In this document: positions 34,749 to 43,843 of the stretch, piece by piece
Layout: the number at the start of each line of letters is the position of its first letter
How positions within the stretch are numbered: the first letter of the stretch is position 1
NCBI RefSeq assembly: GCF_017995835.1
Contig: NZ_JAGOID010000001.1
Coordinates: forward strand, 18,205 to 82,204
DNA from: Amaricoccus sp.
GTDB taxonomy: Bacteria; Pseudomonadota; Alphaproteobacteria; Rhodobacterales; Rhodobacteraceae
DNA length: 64,000 bases
Reading direction: 5' to 3'
Translations under genes and position numbers: made by a program
Notes under the pieces: generated by a model
Databases searched by the model: none
Told to the model about the DNA's origin: nothing
What the model saw: the letters and a program-made list of their open reading frames with translations, nothing else

Positions 34749-34778
34749 TTGCATTCTACGACCCGATCGGACTATGAC
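34749..34778 (+). promoter_or_regulatory. Candidate sigma70-type promoter for the AhpD-like gene
   Basis: TTGCAT (34749-34754) and TATGAC (34773-34778) are 18 bases apart and lie 33 bases before the ATG at 34811. It is the best pair in the intergenic space. Assigned by inspection. Confidence 0.4.
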
Positions 34779-34810
34779 TCCGTGAAGTGAACATCCCCCG
34801 GAGGGCGATC

Positions 34811-35173
34811 ATGGACGAGGACAAGGACTACAAGGCGATCATCGCGGGCATCTCGGCCTATACCCACCAGTTGCGCCAGACCGCCCCCGACGTGATGAAG
34901 GCCTTCGGGGCGATGGCGAAGTCGGCGACCGCCAGCGGCGTCGTCGACCACAAGACCAAGGAACTGATCGCGCTCGCCATCGGGGTGACGCAACGATGCG
35001 ACGGCTGCATCGGCTTTCACTGCAAGGCGCTGGTCGAGGCCGGCGCGACCCGCGAGGAGGTCATCGAGACGCTCGGCATGTGCGTCTACATGGGCGGCGG
35101 GCCGGCGCTGATGTATGCGGCCGACGCGCTGCGGGCCTTCGACCAGTTCGTGCAGGCGCGGGCGACTGCCTGA
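34811..35173 (+). CDS. AhpD-like / carboxymuconolactone decarboxylase family protein
   Basis: A 120-residue helical protein with the AhpD-type redox site QRCDGCIGFHCKAL: a CX2C pair with the conserved His three residues on. The helix ALAIGVTQ before it and the end VIETLGMCVYMGGGPALMYA fit small CMD-family proteins, which form hexamers and may reduce peroxides or transfer electrons. The ATG at 34811 has CGGAGGG nearby; a GTG at 34787 adds eight residues. Its own candidate promoter lies between it and repeat R1. Confidence 0.85.
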   Translation: MDEDKDYKAIIAGISAYTHQLRQTAPDVMKAFGAMAKSATASGVVDHKTKELIALAIGVTQRCDGCIGFHCKALVEAGATREEVIETLGMCVYMGGGPALMYAADALRAFDQFVQARATA

Positions 35174-35223
35174 CGCCGCAGGGTCGGCTTGCGCGGCGGC
35201 GGGAAACCGGGCAGAGGGCCGGC

Positions 35224-35916
35224 ATGGTCGCGCGCTGGACACGTCGCCTCGTGAGGAGGGCCTGGCGGGCGCTGCGGCTTGCGGCGCTTGTCTTCGTGCT
35301 GGCGGCGGTCGGGATGACGCTGGTCTATCGGTTCGTGCCCCCGCCGGTCACCTGGCTGATGATCGGGGAATGGCTGCGGCTCGGGTCGATCGAGCGCGAC
35401 TGGGTCCCCCTTTCGGCGATGGCCGAGGTCGTGCCGCTGAGCGCGGCCGCGGCGGAGGACGCCAATTTCTGCCTGCACCGGGGCTTCGACCTCGACGGCA
35501 TCCGCGCCGCCTTCGCCGATTCCGACCGGCTGCGCGGCGGTTCGTCGATCAGTCAGCAGGTCGCCAAGAACGTCTTCCTCTGGCCGGACCGGACCTGGCT
35601 GCGCAAGGGGCTGGAGGCCGGATTCACCTTGCTGATCGAGGTCTTCTGGCCGAAGCGGCGGATCATGGAGGTCTATCTCAACGTCGCCGAGTTCGACGAG
35701 GGCGTGTTCGGCGTCGAGGCGGCGGCGCGGCGCTACTGGGGGATCGGGGCGGGCGAGCTCGGGCCGCAGCGCGCGGCGCGGCTGATGGCGGTGCTGCCCG
35801 ATCCCAAGCGCCGCTCTCCGGTTTCGGGCACCAGCTTCATCGCCAGCCGCGGCCGGGCGATCCAGTCCGGGGCCGCGACGATCCGGCAGGACGGCCGCGC
35901 GGACTGTTTTCTGTGA
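35224..35916 (+). CDS. mtgA: Monofunctional peptidoglycan glycosyltransferase
   Basis: A 230-residue inner-membrane GT51 enzyme that polymerises lipid II glycan chains. An N-terminal anchor (LAALVFVLAAVGMTLVYRFV) is followed by the catalytic block AAEDANFCLHRGFD with the essential Glu. Then come RGGSSISQQVAKNVFLWPDR, RKGLEAGFTLLIE, KRRIMEVYLNVAEF and GVEAAARRYWG. These cover all five conserved GT51 motifs, and there is no transpeptidase domain. The ATG at 35224 begins 51 bases after the AhpD-like gene. The following 35917-36107 holds clustered ATGCAC words (near 35970-36000) and a small GCCCC/GGGGC hairpin (36078-36093), but no gene. Confidence 0.93.
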   Translation: MVARWTRRLVRRAWRALRLAALVFVLAAVGMTLVYRFVPPPVTWLMIGEWLRLGSIERDWVPLSAMAEVVPLSAAAAEDANFCLHRGFDLDGIRAAFADSDRLRGGSSISQQVAKNVFLWPDRTWLRKGLEAGFTLLIEVFWPKRRIMEVYLNVAEFDEGVFGVEAAARRYWGIGAGELGPQRAARLMAVLPDPKRRSPVSGTSFIASRGRAIQSGAATIRQDGRADCFL

Positions 35917-36107
35917 TACGGTTTCCGCCTGAAGACTTCGGCGTCAAGGGTTTACGGCGGATCCTTCGATGCACGCTCCATGCACAACGTATGCACAACG
36001 CATATGTCAGGCAAAAGAGTCGGGATTGAATCGTTAGTGCAGGCGCGAGGCATTCAGGCGGGGGCCCGTATGACATCGCCCCGCGCGTGGGGCGCAAGCC
36101 TGGTCCG

Positions 36108-36980
36108 CTACACTGCGAACCCCGCACGTTCCTCGACCAGAGCTGCCGAGGCTGCGATGACCTGCTCGACGCTGGTCTCGGTTAGCCATGATGACGCAAC
36201 GATCGCCCGCGCCTTGTCATCGAACATCCGTCCCGCCTGGCCTCGAAGCTCGGGCGCGACGAACAATGGCAGGATCCGGCGGGCATAGCTGTCCGCGTCC
36301 TTGGTCAGAATGCCGGCCAGCCCTTCCATCACCCGATAGAGCAGGTTCTTTCCGCCGAAGAGGTTGCCTCGAATGTCGGTCTTCACGAAGCCGGGGTTCA
36401 ATCCGAAGGTGTCGAATTGCGGATAGCGGCGCGCGGCATCGAGCACCAGCGCCTCGTTTCCTGCGACCGTGTTCATGTGCGCCCTCATGCGGCCGTAGTT
36501 CCTGTCCGAGTTGAGGTCGTCGATCACCGCCTTCTGCCCCGAGCCGGGGAAGCCCATGACGAAGACGCGCGGGCGGCGGTTGTCGCTGCCCATCCGGCCC
36601 GCCATGCCGCGCAGGATCACAAGGCGGCTGAGATAGCTGATCGCGAGATCACGCTCGATCCCCTCGGCCGTTGCCTCGCGCTTCGGGCCTGCCATGATGC
36701 CGGTGGTGAAGACAACGAGATCATAGGTTTCGGCGGGTAGCGTCTCGCCGATCCGGCGGGCCTCGGTCATCAGGCTCAGGTCGGCGGACACGAAGTCGAT
36801 GCCCGTCACGTCCGGGTCGCGGAACTTCCGCCCGACGATGGTGACTGAAGCGCCCTTGGCGGCAACGGCGCGGGCAAAGGCGCGGCCGATGCCTCCGGTG
36901 CCGCCGATGATGGCGACACGCCGGCCGGTGAAGTCGAGGTTGGCCGGGACCGAGTAGGTAAAGCTCTTGTCGCGCTTCAT
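36108..36980 (-). CDS. Atypical short-chain dehydrogenase
   Basis: A 290-residue SDR-fold protein. The cofactor loop is IIGGTGGIGRAFARAV. The later LNPGFVKTDIRGN corresponds to the PG motif after the active site. However, the segment where YXXXK should lie reads YGRMRAHMNTVAGNEAL, so the aligned Tyr and Lys appear replaced. Activity as a standard dehydrogenase is therefore doubtful, or the catalytic residues are shifted. It is three bases downstream of the ene-reductase gene on the same strand, so the two are an operon. GC looks lower here than in the surrounding genes, which hints at transfer. Confidence 0.8.
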   Translation of the reverse strand: MKRDKSFTYSVPANLDFTGRRVAIIGGTGGIGRAFARAVAAKGASVTIVGRKFRDPDVTGIDFVSADLSLMTEARRIGETLPAETYDLVVFTTGIMAGPKREATAEGIERDLAISYLSRLVILRGMAGRMGSDNRRPRVFVMGFPGSGQKAVIDDLNSDRNYGRMRAHMNTVAGNEALVLDAARRYPQFDTFGLNPGFVKTDIRGNLFGGKNLLYRVMEGLAGILTKDADSYARRILPLFVAPELRGQAGRMFDDKARAIVASSWLTETSVEQVIAASAALVEERAGFAV

Positions 36981-36983
36981 CGT

Positions 36984-38045
36984 TCAGCCCTCCAGCGTCG
37001 GGTAGTCAGTGTAGCCTTTCGGCCCGGGCGTGTAAGTCGTGGCGGGATCACGCCGGTTCAGGATCGCGTTCTTGCGGAAGCGTTCCACCAGGTCGGGATT
37101 GGCGAGGAAGGACGCGCCGAAGACGGCCGCTTCAGCGTCACCGTCCTTCAGCAAGCCTTCGGCAGCGTCTTTCGTCAGCCCGCCGCCGATCAGGTAGTTG
37201 CCGGCGAAAAGCGGTTTCAGCAGGGCATGATAGTCCGCCTGCGGCTTGCCGAAGAGCGTCACGTTCAGATACGCCATCTCTTCGGCGGGCAACTGGCTGA
37301 CCAGGTAGCTGTAGGTCTCGACCGGCGTGTCGTCATGGATGTCGTTGAGGTTCATCTCGGGCGACAGCTTCAGTCCGACGCGGCCGGTGCCGGCGACCTC
37401 GATCATGGCGTCCAGCACTTCCAGCATGAAGCGGGCGCGGTTCCCGATGCTGCCGCCATAGGCATCGCTGCGGATGTTGCTGCCCGACGACAGGAACTGT
37501 TCCGGCAGGTAGCCGGACGCGCCGTGCAGCTCGACCCCATCGAAACCGGCGTCCAGCGCATTGCGGGTGGCGCGGGCATAGCCCGCAACGATCGTCCTGA
37601 TCTCGTCCTGGCCGAGTGCGCGCGGGGTGACGAAGTCCTTCAGCCCCTCGTCGGTCCAGGCCTGGCCGGCGGGACGAATCGCCGAAGGTGCGACCGGCAG
37701 CGCCCCGCCGGGCTGCATCGAAGGGTGAGAAATCCGGCCCGTGTGCATCAACTGCATGACGATCCGGCCGCCGGCATCATGAACCGCTTCGGCCACGGCC
37801 TTCCAGCCGGCGATCTGTGCCGGCGTCTCGATCCCCGGCGTGCGGACATAGCCTTTGCCGTCGGCGGTCGGGAAGACGCCTTCGGTGACGATCAGCCCGG
37901 CGCTGGCGCGCTGCGCGTAATAGGTGGCCGTCAACTCGCCAACAACCCCTGCGTTGTCGGCACGGGAGCGAGTCATGGGAGCCATGACAAGGCGGTTGGC
38001 GAGGTCGATCCTGCCCAGATGGGCAGGGGTGAAGAGCGGGGACAC
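36984..38045 (-). CDS. Old yellow enzyme family ene-reductase
   Basis: A 353-residue FMN-dependent NADPH:alkene reductase of the OYE/NemA type. It begins LFTPAHLGRIDLANRLVMAP, with MTRSRAD, and later QLMHTGRISHP, GFDGVELHGASGYLPEQF, YGGSIGNRARF and a GGGLT phosphate site. The substrate-binding pair, usually His-X2-Asn or His-X2-His, reads HGAS here, so the second residue is Ser. The start is GTG at 38045 with AAGGAG upstream. It is divergent from a LysR gene, which probably controls it. Substrate unknown; electrophilic alkenes such as quinones or N-ethylmaleimide are typical. Confidence 0.88.
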   Translation of the reverse strand: MSPLFTPAHLGRIDLANRLVMAPMTRSRADNAGVVGELTATYYAQRASAGLIVTEGVFPTADGKGYVRTPGIETPAQIAGWKAVAEAVHDAGGRIVMQLMHTGRISHPSMQPGGALPVAPSAIRPAGQAWTDEGLKDFVTPRALGQDEIRTIVAGYARATRNALDAGFDGVELHGASGYLPEQFLSSGSNIRSDAYGGSIGNRARFMLEVLDAMIEVAGTGRVGLKLSPEMNLNDIHDDTPVETYSYLVSQLPAEEMAYLNVTLFGKPQADYHALLKPLFAGNYLIGGGLTKDAAEGLLKDGDAEAAVFGASFLANPDLVERFRKNAILNRRDPATTYTPGPKGYTDYPTLEG

Positions 38046-38122
38046 GAGCGAACTCCTTCAATTGCGTGCCCCCTAGATGAATCCTTGCACTGGTGGGATA
38101 AACGCTGATCAATGGAAGTTAC

Positions 38123-38140
38123 TGTTCCGGATTCGGGACA
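38123..38140. promoter_or_regulatory. Candidate LysR operator
   Basis: TGTTCCG (38123-38129) and CGGGACA (38134-38140) are inverted repeats with one mismatch, separated by GATT. They lie directly before the LysR ATG, in the 98-base space between the divergent OYE and LysR genes. The TGATCA palindrome is also nearby. The position suits autoregulation; assigned by symmetry only. Confidence 0.45.
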
Positions 38141-38143
38141 ATT

Positions 38144-39025
38144 ATGGACTACCTGAACGACATGGCCCTGTTCGTCGAGGTCGCACGAACCGGCAGCTTT
38201 CGTGGCGCGGCCGAAGCGGCGGGGGTGCCGGCCTCCACGTTGTCGCGTCGCATTGCGGCGCTCGAGGCGTCCATCGGGCTGCGGCTTCTCAACCGCACGA
38301 CGCGCAAGGTGGAGCTGACCGAGGCGGGCCGGATCTATCACGACCGCGCCAGGCGGATCGTGGAGGAGGCCCGCATCGCCCACGAGGAACTGGGCGAGTT
38401 GGTGGCACGGCCCACGGGGACCTTGCGGGTATCCCTGCCGGTCGACTTCGCCACGATCTGGCTGGCCCCGATCCTGCCCGAGTTCGCCCGCCTCTATCCG
38501 GGGATCGACTTCGATCTGGATCTGACGCCGCGCAACGTGGACCTCGTCTCCGAACGGTTCGACCTGTCCATCCGGATGGCCCGACCGACAAGCAACACGC
38601 TGATCTCCAGGGTGATCGGGCGGGTCACGGCAGAACTCTTCGCGGCGCCCGTCCTTCTTCAGACCGCCGAGCCGCTGAGGCATCCCTCGGACCTGGAGCG
38701 ACTGCCTTGCCTTGCCATGGCGAGCCGTGGGACATGGACCCTGCATGCGGGCACGCAGTCCTGCGAGTTGGCTGCGAAGAGTCGCTTTCGGTTGAACAAC
38801 GTCGCGCTCATGCGCTCCCTTGCGGTCCAGGGGATGGGCGTGGTGCTTCTGCCCCAACGCGCGGTCGAGGCCGAACTTGCGTCGGGCCATCTCGTGCCCG
38901 TGCTGCCTGACTGGCGCGGCGCCCCAAGCGCAATTCACGCGGTGACGGAAACCCGCCTGCTTCCCGCCCGGGTACAGCGCTTCATCGACTTCCTTCGGGA
39001 GAAACTGAAGACTGAGCGGTGCTGA
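38144..39025 (+). CDS. LysR family transcriptional regulator
   Basis: A 293-residue LysR-type regulator. The N-terminal winged helix-turn-helix is ALFVEVARTGSFRGAAEAAG followed by VPASTLSRRIAALEASIG and LRLLNRTTRKVELTEAG. The rest is a periplasmic-binding-like effector domain (LRVSLPVDFATIWLAPILPE). The HTH is of the group that has LNRTTRKV, common next to quinone or alkene reductases. The ATG at 38144 lacks a strong ribosome site. It probably senses the substrate of, and activates, the divergent OYE-SDR operon. Confidence 0.9.
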   Translation: MDYLNDMALFVEVARTGSFRGAAEAAGVPASTLSRRIAALEASIGLRLLNRTTRKVELTEAGRIYHDRARRIVEEARIAHEELGELVARPTGTLRVSLPVDFATIWLAPILPEFARLYPGIDFDLDLTPRNVDLVSERFDLSIRMARPTSNTLISRVIGRVTAELFAAPVLLQTAEPLRHPSDLERLPCLAMASRGTWTLHAGTQSCELAAKSRFRLNNVALMRSLAVQGMGVVLLPQRAVEAELASGHLVPVLPDWRGAPSAIHAVTETRLLPARVQRFIDFLREKLKTERC

Positions 39026-39035
39026 GCGGCCCGTT

Positions 39036-39446
39036 TCACTTCATCCGGCGGGCGGGGTTGTCGCGGAACCAGTCGACGATGGCGGGCATCATCGTCTCGA
39101 AGGGGCCGGGCAGGAACACGTTGAGGAGCCCCATCCGGGTCGCGCCCTCGTTGCGGAAGTCGTGCATCACCCCCCGCGGGATCACGCAGAGCGAACCCTT
39201 GGGCAGGCGGCGCCAGTCCGCGCCGACGAGGATCGAGGCCTCGCCCTCGAGCACGTAAAAGATCTCGTCGTTGTCGTCGTGCCTGTGCGCGCCCGGGCCT
39301 TCGCAGCGGGGCTCGAGCCACCATTCGGAGATCGAGAAGCGCCCGCCCGTCTCGGCCCCGTCGGCTTTGAACACCGCCGAAATCGGCCCCATCTCGTAGC
39401 GCCGCCCCTCGCCGGGTCCGAGCACCACGGGTTGTTCCGCCGCCAT
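39036..39446 (-). CDS. Cupin-domain protein
   Basis: A 136-residue single-domain cupin. Motif 1 is GAHRHDDNDEIFYVLEGEASI, giving His-X-His and Glu for a metal site, and motif 2 is PRGVMHDFRNEGATRMGLLN with the third His. It is four bases downstream of der and probably transcribed with it. Cupins of this form include dioxygenases, isomerases and sensors; the function is not assignable. Confidence 0.82.
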   Translation of the reverse strand: MAAEQPVVLGPGEGRRYEMGPISAVFKADGAETGGRFSISEWWLEPRCEGPGAHRHDDNDEIFYVLEGEASILVGADWRRLPKGSLCVIPRGVMHDFRNEGATRMGLLNVFLPGPFETMMPAIVDWFRDNPARRMK

Positions 39447-39450
39447 CGCG

Positions 39451-40902
39451 CTACTCCGTCAATCGCCGCGGCTTGTGCTTGTCGAGGCTCGTCGCGTTGT
39501 GCTTGCGGCGGCCGGCATAGGGATTGTCGCCCCCCCGCACGAGAAGCCGGATCGGCGTCCCCGGCATGTCGAAGTCGCGCCGCAGCCCGTTGACGAGGAA
39601 GCGCCGGTAATCGTCGGGCAACGCATCGGGGACCGAGGCGAAGAGCACGAAGGTCGGCGGCCGGGTCTTCACCTGGGTCATGTAGCGCAAGCGGATCCGC
39701 CGGCCAGAGGGGGCGGGCGGCGGGTGGTCGGCGACGACGAGCGACAGCCAGCGGTTGAGCCGGGCCGTGGAGATGCGGGTGTTCCACACCGCATGAGCCT
39801 TCACGACCGCGTCGCGCAGGCGATCGAGTCCGCGCCCGGTCAGCGCCGAGACGGTGATGAGCGGCGCGCCGCGCAACTGCGGCAGCAGCCGCCCGAAGGT
39901 CTCCTTCAGCTCCGCGAGTTTCTCCTGGCGGTCGTCCTCGAGGTCCCACTTGTTGACGGCGAGGACCACCGCCCGGCCCTCGCGCTCGGCGAGGTCGGCG
40001 ATGCGCAGGTCCTGGCTCTCGAAGGGCGCCTGCACGTCGAGAAGGACGACCACCACCTCGGCGAACTTCACCGCCCGAAGCGCGTCCGAGACCGAAAGCT
40101 TTTCGAGCTTCGCCTGCACCTTGGCCTTGCGCCGCATCCCGGCGGTGTCGAAGATGCGGAACGGCGTTCCGCCCCAGTCGGTCGAGACGGCGATGGAATC
40201 GCGGGTGATGCCGGCCTCCGGTCCCGTCAGCAGGCGGTCCTCGCCGACAATCGCGTTGACCAGCGTCGACTTGCCGGCGTTCGGCCGGCCCACCACCGCG
40301 ATCTGGATCGGACGCCCCGGGGGCAGGATCGCGGCCTCGCCCTCCTCGTCCACGTCGTCGTCGACATCGTCCACGTCGACCTCGACGATCGCCTGGGCGT
40401 CCTCGAACGCAGCCGCCACGGGCTCGAGCGCCCGCATCAGGTCGTCGAGCCCCTCGCCGTGCTCGGCCGAGATCGCCACCGGCTCGCCGAGGCCGAGCCC
40501 GAAGGCGTCGTAATAGCCGGCGTCCCCCGCCTTGCCCTCGGCCTTGTTGGCGACGAGGATCACCCGCGCGGCGCGACGGCGCAGCAGCTCGGCCAGCACC
40601 CGATCGGTCGCGGTGACGCCGGCGCGGGCGTCGACGAGGAAGAGGCAGACGTCCGCCATGTCGACGGCGCGCTCGGTCAGCGCCCGCATCCGGCCCGGCA
40701 GGCTGTCGTCCGTCGCCTCCTCGAGCCCGGCGGTGTCGATCACCTGGAAGCGCAGCGGCCCGAGGCGGCCCGCCCCCTCGCGCAGGTCGCGGGTCACGCC
40801 GGGCTGGTCGTCGACGAGCGCGAGGCGGCGGCCGACCAGCCGGTTGAACAGGGTGGACTTGCCGACATTGGGGCGACCGACGATGGCGAGGGTGAATGGC
40901 AT
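39451..40902 (-). CDS. der: Ribosome biogenesis GTPase Der (EngA)
   Basis: A 483-residue tandem GTPase needed for 50S maturation. The first G domain has [22 protein letters not shown] and NKAEGK; the second has [26 protein letters not shown] and NKWDLE. An acidic linker ([15 protein letters not shown]) lies between the domains. A KH-like C-domain ends in [12 protein letters not shown]. It is the third gene of the yfgM-bamB-der set, which is conserved widely in Proteobacteria. The gap to bamB is 126 bases. Confidence 0.97.
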   Translation of the reverse strand: MPFTLAIVGRPNVGKSTLFNRLVGRRLALVDDQPGVTRDLREGAGRLGPLRFQVIDTAGLEEATDDSLPGRMRALTERAVDMADVCLFLVDARAGVTATDRVLAELLRRRAARVILVANKAEGKAGDAGYYDAFGLGLGEPVAISAEHGEGLDDLMRALEPVAAAFEDAQAIVEVDVDDVDDDVDEEGEAAILPPGRPIQIAVVGRPNAGKSTLVNAIVGEDRLLTGPEAGITRDSIAVSTDWGGTPFRIFDTAGMRRKAKVQAKLEKLSVSDALRAVKFAEVVVVLLDVQAPFESQDLRIADLAEREGRAVVLAVNKWDLEDDRQEKLAELKETFGRLLPQLRGAPLITVSALTGRGLDRLRDAVVKAHAVWNTRISTARLNRWLSLVVADHPPPAPSGRRIRLRYMTQVKTRPPTFVLFASVPDALPDDYRRFLVNGLRRDFDMPGTPIRLLVRGGDNPYAGRRKHNATSLDKHKPRRLTE

Positions 40903-41028
40903 GGGCCGGCCTTGGGGATCGGCGTGCGTCCGGCAGGCAGCCCGGAACGATCGCCGGTGTTCAGGATGCAGTGCGCGGACGGCCGGGTTGGCCCGGCCCC
41001 GCGTGTCCCGCTCTAGCCGAGCCTCCGG

Positions 41029-42330
41029 CTATTGGAAAGCGCGAAGGCGCCCGTCGCGGGTCACGACATACATCACCCCGCGCGCGATCGCCGGCGCGGC
41101 CGCGGCGCCGCCGGGCAGGTCGACCGAGCCGACCTGCGCCCCGTCGTTCGGCGAGAACGCGCGCAGCAGCCCGTCCGAGCTTGCCACCCAGAGCCGGCCG
41201 CCGGCGAGGACCGGCCCGAAATGGACGATCGCCTCCTTGCGCTTGGCGTTGTAGTAGAGCGGCAATTGGGTGAGCCAGACCGCCCCGCCGGTCGCCGCGT
41301 CGATGCGCGCGAGCGCGCCCTCGTCGGAGAGCAGGAACACCGAGCCGCCGACCGGCCACGCCGGCCCCCAGGAGCCTTCGGAGATCGTCCAGTTGCGCTC
41401 GCCGGTAAGCCGGTCGAGCGAGATCGAGCGGCCGCTCTGGTTCGACGCGTAGATGGCGCCGCCGTCGATCACCGGGTCGCCGGTGATGTCGCTGATGCGG
41501 TTTCGGACCAGCTCGCGGCGGCCGCCGGTCACGGCCGTGCCCCAGACCTGAAGGCCGGAGCGCGCGAGGACGCCCAGCACCTCGCCCGAGGCGAAGGGGA
41601 TCACGACGAGCTCGCCGTCGACGGCGGGCGTCGCGCCGCCGAGGATGCCGGGGCCGCCCGCGCCCTGCACCCGCCACAGGATCGAGCCGTCGGCCGCAGA
41701 GAGCGCATAGGCGCTGTCGTTGCGCGCCACCACGAAGACGCGGCCGTCCGAAACCGCCGGAGCCGCGCGGATCGGCGCGTCGAGCGTCACCCGCCAGCGT
41801 TCGCCGCCGGTCCTGGGGTCGAGCGCGAGCACCTGCCCGAAGCCGGTGGTGACGTAGAGCACGCCGCCTTCGACGGCCATGCCGCCGCCCGGTCCGGAAT
41901 CGGCGCGCTGCCCCTCGGCGACGACGCTGCGCCGCCAGACCAGCTCGCCCGCGGTGGTGAAGGCCGAAAGCTGCGCCGCGGCGTCCATCGCAAAGACCAG
42001 GCCGCCCGCCACGATCGGCGCGGTGATGAGGCGCCGGCGCCGCGCGTCGCCCTCGCCGAGGTCGACGCTCCAGACCTCGCGGGGGTTGGCGGCGAAGGCG
42101 AGGTGGACGAAGCGGCCGCGCGCCGCGCCGTTGCGGTGGCTCCAGTCGGCGTTGACGACCGGCGCCGGCAGCGCCAGCGGCCGGGCGGCCTCGGCGACGA
42201 TCGGCGTGGCGTCGGGGCGCACGGCGATGCGCTCGCCCGGAAGCGGCTGGTCGCGCCCCTGGCATCCGGCGAGCGCCGCGGCGAGCGCGAGCAGGACGAG
42301 CGCACGGCGCGCGGCGGTTCCGTTTGTCAT
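41029..42330 (-). CDS. bamB: Outer-membrane protein assembly lipoprotein BamB
   Basis: A 433-residue lipoprotein, the beta-propeller subunit of the BAM complex. The signal ends in the lipobox LAGC (LALAAALAGCQG). PQQ-like blades follow, such as VEGGVLYVTTGFGQVLALDPR, VSDGRVFVVARNDSAYALSA and GGAIYASNQSGRSISLD. The end APAIARGVMYVVTRDGRLRAFQ is the last blade. It lies between yfgM and der on the same strand, the standard order, and starts 22 bases after the yfgM stop. Confidence 0.95.
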   Translation of the reverse strand: MTNGTAARRALVLLALAAALAGCQGRDQPLPGERIAVRPDATPIVAEAARPLALPAPVVNADWSHRNGAARGRFVHLAFAANPREVWSVDLGEGDARRRRLITAPIVAGGLVFAMDAAAQLSAFTTAGELVWRRSVVAEGQRADSGPGGGMAVEGGVLYVTTGFGQVLALDPRTGGERWRVTLDAPIRAAPAVSDGRVFVVARNDSAYALSAADGSILWRVQGAGGPGILGGATPAVDGELVVIPFASGEVLGVLARSGLQVWGTAVTGGRRELVRNRISDITGDPVIDGGAIYASNQSGRSISLDRLTGERNWTISEGSWGPAWPVGGSVFLLSDEGALARIDAATGGAVWLTQLPLYYNAKRKEAIVHFGPVLAGGRLWVASSDGLLRAFSPNDGAQVGSVDLPGGAAAAPAIARGVMYVVTRDGRLRAFQ

Positions 42331-42352
42331 CGCACCCGCTCCGCCCAGAACC

Positions 42353-43030
42353 TCAGCCGCCCGACCCGGCCGGCGCCGCCGCCGCGGCAGCCGGGCCGCC
42401 GCCGAGCGCGATCACGAGCTGGCGCGCCCGCTCGGCGAGGGCCGGCGGCGCCTCCGGCGCATCGGCGATCGCCTGAAGGTCGGTGAGCGCCGCGGCCGTG
42501 TCGCCCTGCTCGATGCGCAGGAGCGCGCGCTGCTCGAGCGCCAGCGGCCGGAAGGGCTCGCCGGGGCCGGCGAGCGTGTCGAGCGCCGCGAGCCGCTCGC
42601 TCGCGTCGAGACGCGGGCCGAGCGCCATCACCCGCTGGAGCGAGGCGAGCGAGCGATAGAGTTGCGGCGTCGCGCCGTCGGCGGCCAGCGCCGCGAGCGT
42701 GGCGGCGGCGTCATCCGCGTCGCCGGCCTCGAGCGCCGCGGCGGCCGCGGCGAACCGTCCCACCGCCGTCGCCGGGCCGACGTCGAGCCCCTTCAGCGCC
42801 GCCGCCCGCTCGCCCGGGTCCGAGGTGGCGATCGCCGCGCGGAGGGCGTCGCCGCGATCCTGCGAGCCCGCACGCTCGCGCAGCGTCTGGATCTCGTGCC
42901 AAGCCGCGCCGCCGACGATCGCGAGGACGGCGGCGGCCAGCGCCCAGCGATAGCGCCGGAAGGTGCGGAACAGCGTGTCGCGACGGACCTCCTCGGTCAC
43001 CTCGCTGATGAAGGAATCGGTCTCGCTCAC
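42353..43030 (-). CDS. yfgM: YfgM-like translocon-associated membrane protein
   Basis: A 225-residue protein anchored by a single membrane segment (ALAAAVLAIVGGAAWHEI, about residues 30-47) with a TPR-like periplasmic part. The N-terminus ETDSFISEVTEEVRRDTLF is the usual start of alphaproteobacterial YfgM-type (DUF2133/tetratricopeptide) proteins. YfgM binds SecYEG and periplasmic chaperones in E. coli. The start is GTG at 43030 with GGAG eight bases upstream. It is the first gene of the yfgM-bamB-der operon. Confidence 0.87.
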   Translation of the reverse strand: MSETDSFISEVTEEVRRDTLFRTFRRYRWALAAAVLAIVGGAAWHEIQTLRERAGSQDRGDALRAAIATSDPGERAAALKGLDVGPATAVGRFAAAAAALEAGDADDAAATLAALAADGATPQLYRSLASLQRVMALGPRLDASERLAALDTLAGPGEPFRPLALEQRALLRIEQGDTAAALTDLQAIADAPEAPPALAERARQLVIALGGGPAAAAAAPAGSGG

Positions 43031-43181
43031 GCGACGTCTCCGAGTGCCGGCGCGCCCGTATACCGTCCGCCCCCCGTGGCGCCAAGGGCGCGCCGGCCGC
43101 GCGCGGCGAAGATTGCGGTTGACGGCGGGCCTTCGCCTTTGGCCAGAATTCATCGCCCGTCCAGACCCGGAGGACGTCCCC

Positions 43182-43715
43182 GTGGATCCCAAGCGCCTCG
43201 AACGGGGCCTCGAGCGTGGCATCTTCGCCTCGCGCTGGCTCATGGCCCCGCTCTATGCCGGGCTCGCGCTGTCGCTGCTGCTTCTCGTGGTGGTGTTCCT
43301 GCGCGAGATCGTCCATTTCGCCGGCCATGCGCTGACGCTCAGCGACGAGGAGGTGGTGGTGGCGGTGCTGTCGCTGATCGACATCACGCTGACGGCGAAC
43401 CTCGTGCTGATCGTGCTCTTTGCGGGGTACGAGAGCTTCGTCTCGCGGCTCGACATCGGCGAGGACGCGGATCGGCCGGCCTGGATGGGCACGATCGACT
43501 ATGCGGGGCTGAAGATAAAGCTGATCGGCGCCATGGTGGCGATCTCGGGGATCCACCTGCTCAAGTGGTTCCTGTGGATCGGCAACGCCGATTCCGGCGA
43601 CGAGTTCCAGAACAAGCAGGTGGCCTGGCTCGTGGGCATTCACCTGACCTTCGTGGTCGGCGGCGTGCTGCTCTCCATTATGGACTGGCTCTACGCCCGA
43701 TCGAAATCTCACTGA
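43182..43715 (+). CDS. UPF0114/YqhA family membrane protein
   Basis: A 177-residue inner-membrane protein of the YqhA/TIGR00645 family, with about four membrane spans. Family stretches are ERGIFASRWLMAPLY, LIDITLTANLVLIVLFAGYESF, KIKLIGAMVAISGIHLLKWF and SIMDWLYARS. The start is GTG at 43182 with GGAGGAC upstream, in the frame that also remains open before it. It diverges from the yfgM-bamB-der operon. Function unknown. Confidence 0.87.
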   Translation: MDPKRLERGLERGIFASRWLMAPLYAGLALSLLLLVVVFLREIVHFAGHALTLSDEEVVVAVLSLIDITLTANLVLIVLFAGYESFVSRLDIGEDADRPAWMGTIDYAGLKIKLIGAMVAISGIHLLKWFLWIGNADSGDEFQNKQVAWLVGIHLTFVVGGVLLSIMDWLYARSKSH

Positions 43716-43843
43716 CACCGAAGACCGCGCAGTTTTTCGGTTTGCCTTTCGTGCCGGACGCCAAATACGGTGTGCTCGCGGCCCGATCTGGGCCCCCGAA
43801 ATTCACCACGACGTCCGGCCGCCGTCCGGAGGGGAGAACGACG

